Origin: a virus
Length of the DNA stretch: 37,717 nucleotides
Virus record (IMG/VR): IMGVR_UViG_3300034022_000315
Coordinates: 1-37,717 of that record
Direction: 5' to 3' (one strand)
Notes under the pieces: generated by a model
The model's database searches: none
Told to the model about the DNA's origin: nothing
Seen by the model: the letters and a program-made list of their open reading frames with translations, nothing else
Shown here: positions 6,938-14,421 of the stretch, in pieces
Position numbering within the stretch: the first letter of the stretch is position 1
How the letters are laid out: every line of letters begins with the position of its first letter
Position numbers and translations under genes: made by a program

Positions 6938-8191
6938 ATGGCTAATCAGCTGCTTACCATAAGCATGATTACAAACGAAGCATTGCGGGTCTTGACCAAC
7001 AGCTTAGTTTTTACTCGTGCAATCAGTCGTCAATATGATGACAAATTCGCTATTGAAGGCGCAAAAATCGGCACTACTATTAACTTGAGAAAACCTCCTC
7101 GTTATGTTGGTAGAACTGGCCCTGCACTTCAAATTGAATCATCTGTTGAAACTTACGTTCCATTGACTCTAAACACTCAGTTTGGTGTTGATATGGCGTT
7201 TACAACTCAAGATTTGAGCTTAAACATTTCTGACTTCTCAGACAGATTTATCAAACCAGCTATTGCGGCAATTGCTAACAAGATCGATTATGATGGTCTG
7301 CAACAATTCCTAAATGTATATAATATGGTTGGTACTCCTGGTCAATTGTCCGGTACTCCAACTCAAGCTCAGTCTTTAGCTACAATCTTAGCTGCTCGTG
7401 CTAGATTGAACCAAGAAGCTGCGCCTGTTGATGAACTCCGTCACATTGTTGTCGATCCTACTATTGATGTTGGTCTAGTTTCTGGTTTGACTAACTTGTT
7501 CAACCCACAAGGTGTTATTTCTGAAATTTTCAAGAAAGGCGCAATGGGCGACAGCACTTTAGGCTTCAACTTTGCAATGGATCAAAACGTAGGTAACTTT
7601 ACTTCAGGAACTTTCATCGTTGGTACTGATACAATCGCTGTAGCTGCACAAGCTGGCGGTGCTGTTCAAACTAACGCTGCAACGACTTTCGGTTTAACTG
7701 CTACTATTTCAAACGGTAAAACATTAACTCAAGGTACTGTTTTCACAATACCTGGCGTTTATGCTGTGAACCCACAAAACCGTCAATCAACTGGTACACT
7801 GCGTAATTTCGTAGTAACTGCGTTGACTACTGGTACTGGCTCTGCACAAACTGTTCAAGTATCACCAACACCTGTCTTTAGTGGTCAATTCCAAAACGTA
7901 ACTAGCACTGGCGGTACTATTGCTTCTGGCAATGCTACTGTAATTTCTGGTTCTGCTAGTGCAAGTTATGCTAACGCTATCGCTTTCCATCGCGATGCTT
8001 TTGCTCTTGGTACTGCTGATCTGTTATTGCCACAAGGTGTTGATATGGCTGGCCGTGCGTCTGCTGATGGTATGTCAATTCGTTTGGTTCGCCAATACGA
8101 TATTAACTCTGACCAATTGCCGACTCGTCTTGATGTACTTTATGGTTTCAGCACAGTTTATCCTGAGCTGGCTTGCCGTATCACAGGTTAA
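6938..8191 (+). CDS. Major capsid protein, P22 coat family
   Basis: This 417-residue protein (P22 coat is 430) begins MANQLLTISMITNEALRVLT, and then has GTTINLRKPPRY, FGVDMAFTTQDLSLNISDFS and the helix IKPAIAAIANKID, all typical of the P22 coat family with an HK97 core. The central part (about 225-330) is Ser/Thr/Gly-rich and probably forms the inserted I-domain. GGAG ribosome site; own promoter and leader upstream, following a terminator, which suits a product needed in several hundred copies. The codon pattern is regular, and the next gene starts 12 bases downstream with another GGAG. Confidence 0.92.
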   Translation: MANQLLTISMITNEALRVLTNSLVFTRAISRQYDDKFAIEGAKIGTTINLRKPPRYVGRTGPALQIESSVETYVPLTLNTQFGVDMAFTTQDLSLNISDFSDRFIKPAIAAIANKIDYDGLQQFLNVYNMVGTPGQLSGTPTQAQSLATILAARARLNQEAAPVDELRHIVVDPTIDVGLVSGLTNLFNPQGVISEIFKKGAMGDSTLGFNFAMDQNVGNFTSGTFIVGTDTIAVAAQAGGAVQTNAATTFGLTATISNGKTLTQGTVFTIPGVYAVNPQNRQSTGTLRNFVVTALTTGTGSAQTVQVSPTPVFSGQFQNVTSTGGTIASGNATVISGSASASYANAIAFHRDAFALGTADLLLPQGVDMAGRASADGMSIRLVRQYDINSDQLPTRLDVLYGFSTVYPELACRITG

Positions 8192-8203
8192 TAGGAGTTT
8201 AAA

Positions 8204-8578
8204 ATGAGTAATCCAGGCCCTAATGTAGTTGCAGTTACGTCAATACGTGCTACAGCTATTGTATCGTTAGCAGTAACTCCTGTTGCGGTTTTAACTATCA
8301 CAACCGCTGAACAAGATTTTACTCTTGCTGGCGTTGCGGTAGGTGATTTTGTATCGGTATCAACTACAGCGGCTCAAACTGCTGGCGTTGCTATAGCTGG
8401 TGCAAGAGTAAAATCTGCTAACACTATCAGTATCACTTATGTAAATCCAACTGCGGCATCTAAAACGCCTGCTGCGGATACATATTTAGTTCAAATTGTC
8501 CGTTCTTATCCTGTTGTTACTGACTTCATGTCAACATCACCAAGTAACTACGGCGCAATTCCAGCTAATAACCCATAG
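8204..8578 (+). CDS. Small head protein, possibly capsid decoration
   Basis: This is a 124-residue protein made almost entirely of Ala, Val, Thr and Ser beta-strands (AVTPVAVLTITTAEQDFTLA, then GDFVSVST). It directly follows the coat gene (12-base gap, GGAG ribosome site), as head decoration or stabilising proteins often do. No signal peptide or catalytic motif is seen. The phrase TTAEQDFTLAGVAVGDFVSV resembles small capsid-associated proteins in other phages, but I cannot name a family. A terminator-like hairpin follows at 8586-8618. Confidence 0.65.
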   Translation: MSNPGPNVVAVTSIRATAIVSLAVTPVAVLTITTAEQDFTLAGVAVGDFVSVSTTAAQTAGVAIAGARVKSANTISITYVNPTAASKTPAADTYLVQIVRSYPVVTDFMSTSPSNYGAIPANNP

Positions 8579-8585
8579 TAAGCTG

Positions 8586-8618
8586 AAGGTGGGGGGTAAA
8601 ATCCTCCACCTTTTCCTT
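8586..8618 (+). terminator. Terminator-like hairpin after the coat-proximal gene
   Basis: AAGGTGG (8586-8592) pairs with CCACCTT (8606-8612), with extra G-C pairing inside, followed by TTCCTTT. The T-tract is interrupted, so termination may be partial. Confidence 0.5.
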
Positions 8619-8629
8619 TAAGGTGAAAT

Positions 8630-8806
8630 ATGGCAATCGATTATCCATGCTCGATGCACAAAGACTCATACGCCAATTCAACAATTGCCGTTGATGAGCA
8701 AGAATATAAAGCTTTATCCAAGGACGGATGGCTTACTTCCCAAGAATGGGATGACCAGGGTAAAACCCCTAAAAAACGTATTAGAAATACCCCATTTGAG
8801 GAATAA
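8630..8806 (+). CDS. Small protein of unknown function (58 residues)
   Basis: ATG at 8630 follows AAGGTG; the frame ends TAA at 8804-8806, three bases before the tailspike start. The product (MAIDYPCSMHKDSYANSTIA, then VDEQEYKALSKDGWLTSQEW...) is polar and charged. The segment EYKALSKDGWLTSQEW resembles short phage proteins in which a residue pair before GW is followed by a charged tail, found beside head genes, but I know no function. Its stop codon lies next to GAGGAA, which is the ribosome site of the tailspike gene, so the two are probably coupled. Confidence 0.65.
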   Translation: MAIDYPCSMHKDSYANSTIAVDEQEYKALSKDGWLTSQEWDDQGKTPKKRIRNTPFEE

Positions 8807-8809
8807 CGA

Positions 8810-10792
8810 ATGTCTAGCCTAGCGAATCAGCAACAAAATCTATCCTTTCCAGGCTTATTGCAGGTTCCTGGTGGCATTACTTCAGCACTTCAACAAGTTC
8901 AAGATGGAAATGGAAATGCTACAGGCTTAAGTTTAAGCTCTGCGGGCGCGTCTGTTACTACATCAAGCACTTTTCAGGCATCTAAAAACGGAATTACATT
9001 AGTTGGGGCTGTTGCTAGATTAATCAGCGATGGTTTTGGAGATTTGCCAACAGTTAAAGATTTTGGCGCAGTTGGCGATGGCGTTACGGATGACACAGCC
9101 GCTTTTACTGCGGCTATTGCTGCCAGCCCTGCTGGTGTAGCTGTTCCGGCTGGAAGTTATAAAATTATAGGTACAGTTACAGGCGCTTTTTATAGTTTTG
9201 GTACAGTTACTGTAATTACAGGAACTGTTACATCGATTCAAAATTTAACAAATTATCTTACTGCATCTAATGGGTCAACCTTAGTAGGAACTATTCAAAC
9301 TGGTACTGGCGCAACCGCCAGAACAGTAGCAGCTAAAGTAAACGATATTGTTTCTGTCAAAGATTTTGGTGCTGTTGGTAATGGTACTGCTGATGATACT
9401 ATAGCTATTCAAGCGGCTATGGATGCAATCCCTTCTACTGGGGGAAGTTTATATTTTCCTGCGGGAACATATATATTAACAGATGTTGTTACTATTACAG
9501 ACAAGCCCATTACATTACATGGCGATGGTATGAATATATCTGTCCTAAAATGGACAGGTGTAGGCATGACAGGGGTAAATGGTATTGAATATACTGCTAC
9601 ACAACAGCGCGTATTCACTATGTATGATCTAAGTTTAGAAGCCGTACCAAATTTATTGTCGGCAGCTACGTTAGCTGGATCAGCTATAAAACTAATTTAT
9701 CCTTCACAATTAAGTGTATTTGAAACCACTATTCAATTTCAACGCGTTTATTTTTCCCCTTTAAGAACTGGCAATACTTGGGCGCCTATTTTAACTGGTG
9801 GTTGGACTACTTGCGTTGAGTGTTTTGATTGCAACTATGCAAACTTTACAAATTGCACTTTTTTGAATACTGGTGTTGGGACTATTGGCGTAGACTTTAC
9901 TACGGCTTTAAACGCTAATTACACGGTTTTTGGAAAATGTAATTTTATTGGTTGTAATACCGCGCTTAAATTTAACGGTATTTCTGGCGGGTCTTGCGGC
10001 GGCATTGTTGTAGAGGGTTGCGATATTTTGTCTGTTGGTATTGGAATTGACATAACTGTTCCTACTGATTTGCTTCAAGTCTACGGAAGCTATTTCAAAT
10101 TTTCACAATTTGGCATTCGTAGTTTAGCTAGAAATACAACTGTTAGCGGAAGCCGATTTGATTCGGGCGATAGTTCAATTTACCCTGCGGCAGAAATTGA
10201 GGGCATACGAATTAGTTTAGGTGTTGGTGGCCCGTTTGATGGAAACATCATTAGCAATAATACATTTAATGACAACTCTATTTCTCCATACGATGGTATT
10301 GTTTTAGATAGCGCGTGTGTGTATTCATCTATTACTGGAAATACATTTGGCACTAATATTTCGTATGGCGGTGTTATGCGACGAGGCGCGTTTTTCAAAA
10401 CTGGCTCTAGTCAAAACAGATTTACTAATAATGTAGCTGTTGCTGTTACTTCTTTGTGCTACGACCTTGGGTCTAATAACATTGTTTATGACAACGCTGG
10501 CGGTAATTCAATAATGCCAATTAACGGTGCTACGCCTAATTTAGTTTCAGGGCAGTTCGATAAAGTGCTTGGAAATATGGTTACGATAGCTCAAACAGGC
10601 CCAACTAACGTAACAGACTTACTTAACGGCTTTGAGGGGCAAGAAATTACTATTGTTGCGGATGATTCAAACAGCACAATAATTGCAAATACACATTTTT
10701 TAATCGGTACCAATTTTGCTATGACGATAAATAGTTCGATTACTTTAAAATTTGACGGTTCTGCATGGCGGCTAGTTTCAAGATTTGCCTAA
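8810..10792 (+). CDS. Tailspike/fibre with pectate-lyase-like beta-helix
   Basis: This is a 660-residue protein. Two copies of the motif that opens pectate-lyase-type right-handed beta-helices are present: VKDFGAVGDGVTDDTAAFTA (about 82-101) and VKDFGAVGNGTADDTIAIQA (about 183-202), the second followed by PAGTYILTDVVTITDKPITL. The middle shows rung-like repeats with Asn/Gly turns, and the C-terminus (about 590-660) is a separate beta-rich cap. Such proteins trimerise and bind or cut capsule or O-polysaccharide. The first motif seems to belong to a short, truncated helix start. The gene lies between head and neck genes, unlike P22 where the tailspike is distal. Start ATG 8810 with GAGGAA. Confidence 0.85.
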   Translation: MSSLANQQQNLSFPGLLQVPGGITSALQQVQDGNGNATGLSLSSAGASVTTSSTFQASKNGITLVGAVARLISDGFGDLPTVKDFGAVGDGVTDDTAAFTAAIAASPAGVAVPAGSYKIIGTVTGAFYSFGTVTVITGTVTSIQNLTNYLTASNGSTLVGTIQTGTGATARTVAAKVNDIVSVKDFGAVGNGTADDTIAIQAAMDAIPSTGGSLYFPAGTYILTDVVTITDKPITLHGDGMNISVLKWTGVGMTGVNGIEYTATQQRVFTMYDLSLEAVPNLLSAATLAGSAIKLIYPSQLSVFETTIQFQRVYFSPLRTGNTWAPILTGGWTTCVECFDCNYANFTNCTFLNTGVGTIGVDFTTALNANYTVFGKCNFIGCNTALKFNGISGGSCGGIVVEGCDILSVGIGIDITVPTDLLQVYGSYFKFSQFGIRSLARNTTVSGSRFDSGDSSIYPAAEIEGIRISLGVGGPFDGNIISNNTFNDNSISPYDGIVLDSACVYSSITGNTFGTNISYGGVMRRGAFFKTGSSQNRFTNNVAVAVTSLCYDLGSNNIVYDNAGGNSIMPINGATPNLVSGQFDKVLGNMVTIAQTGPTNVTDLLNGFEGQEITIVADDSNSTIIANTHFLIGTNFAMTINSSITLKFDGSAWRLVSRFA

Positions 10793-10825
10793 TAAGCTTA
10801 AGTCTTAATTTGGAGTAAAAAGTAT

Positions 10826-11929
10826 ATGAGCCGTTATTTTACTATTGATTTAGTGCCTCAATTAGGGGGTCAATTAGGGTTGATCTCCGCAGAAGTTAAA
10901 TTTGCTAATACTGCATCTGCGGCCGCGATCTTCCAAGATGAAGCTATGACTACACCTATAGATAACCCTATAGTAATTACTAGCGGATATAATATTTCGT
11001 TTTGGGTAGCTGACGGCACACAAGAATATGATATTCAATTGATAGGTGGTAATCTCATATCAACTGTTTTCATTAATGATATTTGGACATTGCCAGGGCC
11101 TATATGGGGTAATCGATCAGTTTTTTGGAGTAATGCTCCAGAAGAATGGGCGCATATTTCACCATATACTATTGCTGTTTCAATGGTCAGCAATGTCGGT
11201 CAGCTTTATACCGCAAATGATTTAGTACGCGCCGCAATGCGATTAATCCAAGTATCATCTGTAGATACTGATTTAACTGCAAACGAGCTTAAAGACGGTA
11301 TAGAATCGCTTAATCGCATGTTAGATTCGTGGTCTGCTGATGAATTGATGCTTTATCAGATCACTAGAGAAACATTCCCTTTAACCTCTGGTACTAACCC
11401 TTATACTATAGGGTTAGGGGCTACATGGAATACCATCAGGCCAAGCCGAATTATTGATGCTTATTTTACTATCTATACCGGAAGTATCCCTGTTGATTAT
11501 CCCATGCAAATTATGGAATGGGATGATTACAACGCAGTAAGACTTAAAAGTTTACAAACTAATTTCCCCGGCTATTTATTTTACGATAGAGGCTTTCCTA
11601 TCGGAAACGCATATATCTATCCAATATGTTCATCAAGTAATGAAACTATTACTCTGACATCTTGGAAGCCATTTACAGTTGTTAATGACCCTACTGCGTA
11701 CATTAGCCTTCCTCCAGGCTATTGGGAAGCCATAGTGTTTAATTTAGCTATTCGTATTGCTGAAGAATACCAATTTGATATTAGACAAACTTCTGTTGCA
11801 TTAGCTCAAAATGCTATTAAACGCATTAAGAGAATTAATCAACGAACTCCTACCCTTAGTACGGATGTAGCGCTTATGAGTACCAGCCAAATGAGATACA
11901 ATATTTATAGCGATGGGTATGGACGATAA
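10826..11929 (+). CDS. Tail accessory/head-completion protein (P22 gp4-like) with N-terminal fibre-type domain
   Basis: This 367-residue protein starts at ATG 10826 with a GGAG site. Residues from about 130 (YTANDLVRAAMRLIQVSSVD, then ELKDGIESLNRMLDSWSADE) match the gp4 head-to-tail adaptor family, including the LNRMLDSWS motif and a C-terminal helix pair; P22 gp4 is only 166 residues. The first 100 residues are different: FQDEAMTTPIDNPIVITSGY, then WVADGTQEYDIQL, resembling the N-terminal segment of the collar-domain fibre at 23248 and tailspike head-binding domains. It thus looks like a fusion. It overlaps the next gene by one base (TAATG). The gp4 role is well supported, the role of the extra domain is inference. 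Confidence 0.8.
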   Translation: MSRYFTIDLVPQLGGQLGLISAEVKFANTASAAAIFQDEAMTTPIDNPIVITSGYNISFWVADGTQEYDIQLIGGNLISTVFINDIWTLPGPIWGNRSVFWSNAPEEWAHISPYTIAVSMVSNVGQLYTANDLVRAAMRLIQVSSVDTDLTANELKDGIESLNRMLDSWSADELMLYQITRETFPLTSGTNPYTIGLGATWNTIRPSRIIDAYFTIYTGSIPVDYPMQIMEWDDYNAVRLKSLQTNFPGYLFYDRGFPIGNAYIYPICSSSNETITLTSWKPFTVVNDPTAYISLPPGYWEAIVFNLAIRIAEEYQFDIRQTSVALAQNAIKRIKRINQRTPTLSTDVALMSTSQMRYNIYSDGYGR

Positions 11930-12456
11930 TGCCAGAAGCCATTGTACTACCTATATTAGGGGCTGGCATAGCCGGGCGATCTAAAGCTGTTTCTGCTCAA
12001 AAAAGACAGAATCTTTTTCTTGAAGTTAAGCCTGAAAAAGATAAAACAAATTTAGCCGCCTATCCAACACCAGGGCTAACTTTATTTGCTGATGCGGGTA
12101 ATAACCCTTCGCGTGGATTGTGGTGGCTACAGGCATTAAACTTACTTTATTCAGTAAATGCTAATAAGCTATTAGAGATTGATAAAAACGGCGTAGTTAC
12201 GGAAAGAGGAACGCTTTCAACGGCTGAAGGCACAGTATCGATTTCGGATAACGCTCAGCAAATCATAATTGTAGATGGCGAAAACGGATATATCTATGAG
12301 CCTAAAACGCTTCAGTTAAGCTATACATATCCTGCTAATTCGGTTTCAAATGTTTATAGCCGTACAGGATTAACTATCACCGTTTCAGGTTTTGTTAATG
12401 CTGGCATTGCTGGCGATACTGCTACCATTACTACTAATGGTGGCGATGTCCTTTAA
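11929..12456 (+). CDS. Packaged-DNA stabilisation protein (P22 gp10-like), N-terminal part before an in-frame TAA
   Basis: This is a 175-residue frame ending in TAA at 12454-12456. It begins MPEAIVLPILGAGIAGRSKA, and has SAQKRQNLFLEV and AAYPTPGLTLFADAG, the typical opening of gp10-type tail accessory factors that close the portal after packaging. The next lines (GNNPSRGLWWLQALNLLYSV) give the first blades of the propeller-like fold. The last 40 residues (GLTITVSGFVNAGIAGDTAT...) belong to an inserted domain. Downstream of the TAA the same frame stays open for 654 codons and carries the rest of the protein, so this is half of one gene. Either read-through, a real nonsense variant or a base error explains it. 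Confidence 0.8.
   Translation: MPEAIVLPILGAGIAGRSKAVSAQKRQNLFLEVKPEKDKTNLAAYPTPGLTLFADAGNNPSRGLWWLQALNLLYSVNANKLLEIDKNGVVTERGTLSTAEGTVSISDNAQQIIIVDGENGYIYEPKTLQLSYTYPANSVSNVYSRTGLTITVSGFVNAGIAGDTATITTNGGDVL
12454..12456 (+). other. In-frame TAA interrupting the gp10-like gene
   Basis: The codons run GTC CTT TAA GGG GAC TAT ACA. Reading through gives NGGDVL-X-GDYTIATATQG, an unbroken beta-rich stretch; one base change (for example TCA to TAA) restores a sense codon. No frameshift is needed, since both sides are in the same frame. Confidence 0.9.
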
Positions 12457-14421
12457 GGGGACTATACAATTGCCACAGCTACTCAAGGTAGTTGGACTTT
12501 CGCTGTTGTTTTACCATCATTGCAAACTCCAATCCTAGCAACTGCATTAGTAGCAGGATCAAAATATGTTGTTTTAACATTGGGAACTTCGGATTTTACT
12601 ATTGCAGGCGCAGCGGCTAACGTATTAGGCGCGGTTTTTACAGCTACTAAAGCGGCTACTGGCACAGGCACAGCGGTTCCAGCAACTATTGATGTTAATG
12701 TTCTCGCAACATCTTTAGTAGTGGGGCAAAAATATATAATTTTAATTATTGGCACTACAGACTTTACACTCTATGGAGCCGCAACCAATACTGTAGGGTT
12801 GGTATTTACTGCCTCATTACCAGTTGTTAATGCCACAGCTTTAGTAGCTAGTACAATTTATCAAATTCTAACATTAGGCACTACAGACTTTACACTTTAT
12901 GGGGCCGCAACTAATACTGTAGGCACTATATTTACTGCAACTGGCGTAGGTATTGGTACGGGAACAACTTATGAAATGCCTATTGGCACAGGCGTAGTCA
13001 TCAATAATAGCGCTAGTGGATTGCTTACCTATACGCAAAACGGTATTGTTGCAGTAACTGAAAATGCAACTAATCGCCACTCTAATGAAGCTGTTGAAAT
13101 TTTAAAAACCGCAGGGCCTGTACCTTCAGGTAACTATGTTGTTAATTTTCCTTTGACCGCCGCTACAGCATTAGTTGTTAGCACTCAATACGTTATCAAT
13201 AGTGTAGGTACTTCAAATTTTCAATTAGTTGGCGCTATAAATAATGAAGTTGGTACTTCTTTTGCAGCTACTGGAACTACACCAGGAACTGGCACATGTA
13301 CATTAGCTAATGAATGGACATTTAATGTACCTAATACTACTCCTGCTGGTGCGGGCGGTTTAGAGGTAGTTAATAATTTTAGGGCCATTACAGCAGAGGG
13401 CTTCCCTGGCGGCAATACTGTAACTTTCTTAGATGGGTATTTCATTGTTAATTCACCTAATACACGTCAATTCTATTTATCCCAACTATATGACGGCTTC
13501 ACTTGGAACGCTTTATCATTCGCCAGTAAAGAAGCTTATACCGATACTTTAGAAGCTGTTGCGGTTGATAATAGCTGTTTAGTTTTATTAGGTTTTATTT
13601 CGCAAGAATACTGGCAGGATATAGGTGCATTTCCCTTTCCATTATTAAGAATACCTGGATCACCTACCGATATGGGCGTGGCTGCACGATGGAGTGTTGC
13701 GCGATGTAATGGTGAATTAATCTATTTAGGCCGAGCAAGACGGGGCGGTTTATCAGTTGTAACGATCCGAAATTATCGACCTGTTACCGTGTCAACGCCC
13801 GACTTAGATTTTCTATTCAATGAGTATGTAAATCCTGGTGACGCTATTGCATTTAGTTATCGTCAAAATGGACATGAATTTTATCAGATAAGCTTTCAAC
13901 AACAAGGTGTTACTTGGCTTTATGATGCAACTTCAGAAGTCTGGAGTACATTATTATCAGGTGCTACTACCAGACATTACGCAAATTTTGGCTGCCAGTT
14001 TGATTTCCATGTAATGGTATCGGATTATCGTAATGGTAATTTGTATATTCTTGATCCCGCATCATATACAGACAATGGCGATTTAATAGCTAGAGAATTA
14101 ATCACCCCTCATTTCTTTGTAAACACCTCGTTTAATAAGCTTCATATTTATAGACTTCGATTAGATATGGAACAAGGGGGAGGGCTTAATGATGGTCAAG
14201 GTCAAAATCCTCAAGTCATGCTACAAGTAAGTCGAGATGGTGGGTATACTTGGGGCGATGAAATGTGGGCGACTTGTGGAGCGCAAGGTGATTTCTTAAG
14301 CCGAGCTGAATGGCGTAGATTAGGCGTATCCCGTAATTATGTCTTTAAATTTAGAATAACTGATCCAATTAAGACAGTTTTAATTGGTGCTGCGGCTTAT
14401 GCGACACAGGCATCTAAATAA
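12457..14421 (+). CDS. gp10-like packaged-DNA stabilisation protein, C-terminal part after the TAA
   Basis: This frame is open for 654 codons directly after the TAA; the first TTG is at 12520, but no good ribosome site is seen, so it is probably not an independent gene. Residues up to about 13310 are four copies of a 40-residue repeat plus spacers. After that the gp10 fold resumes: TAEGFPGGNTVTFLDGYFIV, then FASKEAYTDTLEAVAVDNSC, SQEYWQDIGAFPFPLLRIPG, and GVAARWSVARCNGELIYLGR, ending AAYATQASK. P22 gp10 is 472 residues; the joined frame here is about 830, the excess being the insert. It overlaps the fibre gene by TAATG (14421). Confidence 0.8.
   Translation, partial: GDYTIATATQGSWTFAVVLPSLQTPILATALVAGSKYVVLTLGTSDFTIAGAAANVLGAVFTATKAATGTGTAVPATIDVNVLATSLVVGQKYIILIIGTTDFTLYGAATNTVGLVFTASLPVVNATALVASTIYQILTLGTTDFTLYGAATNTVGTIFTATGVGIGTGTTYEMPIGTGVVINNSASGLLTYTQNGIVAVTENATNRHSNEAVEILKTAGPVPSGNYVVNFPLTAATALVVSTQYVINSVGTSNFQLVGAINNEVGTSFAATGTTPGTGTCTLANEWTFNVPNTTPAGAGGLEVVNNFRAITAEGFPGGNTVTFLDGYFIVNSPNTRQFYLSQLYDGFTWNALSFASKEAYTDTLEAVAVDNSCLVLLGFISQEYWQDIGAFPFPLLRIPGSPTDMGVAARWSVARCNGELIYLGRARRGGLSVVTIRNYRPVTVSTPDLDFLFNEYVNPGDAIAFSYRQNGHEFYQISFQQQGVTWLYDATSEVWSTLLSGATTRHYANFGCQFDFHVMVSDYRNGNLYILDPASYTDNGDLIARELITPHFFVNTSFNKLHIYRLRLDMEQGGGLNDGQGQNPQVMLQVSRDGGYTWGDEMWATCGAQGDFLSRAEWRRLGVSRNYVFKFRITDPIKTVLIGAAAYATQASK
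12538..13302 (+). repeat. Four copies of a 40-residue repeat inside the gp10-like gene
   Basis: Copies begin near 12538, 12705, 12832 and 13162. Shared pattern: ALV-x(4)-Y-x-I-x(3)-GT(S/T)-(D/N)F-x(3)-GA-x(2)-N-x-(L/V)G-x(2)-F-x-A(T/S), usually then GTGT. Copies 2 and 3 match at 44 of 47 bases between 12751-12797 and 12877-12923, showing a recent duplication; copies 1 and 4 are more diverged. Confidence 0.85.

Noticed and set aside
12454-12456. Programmed frameshift at CTT TAA
   Set aside because: The downstream protein is in the same frame as the upstream part, so a shift would break rather than restore it.
12454-12456. Genome-wide reassignment of TAA
   Set aside because: Many other genes end in TAA next to a following start and have sensible lengths, so TAA works as stop here.
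12520-14421. Independent gene starting at TTG 12520
   Set aside because: No ribosome site, and the frame is continuous with the N-terminal part through the TAA; better explained as one interrupted gene.
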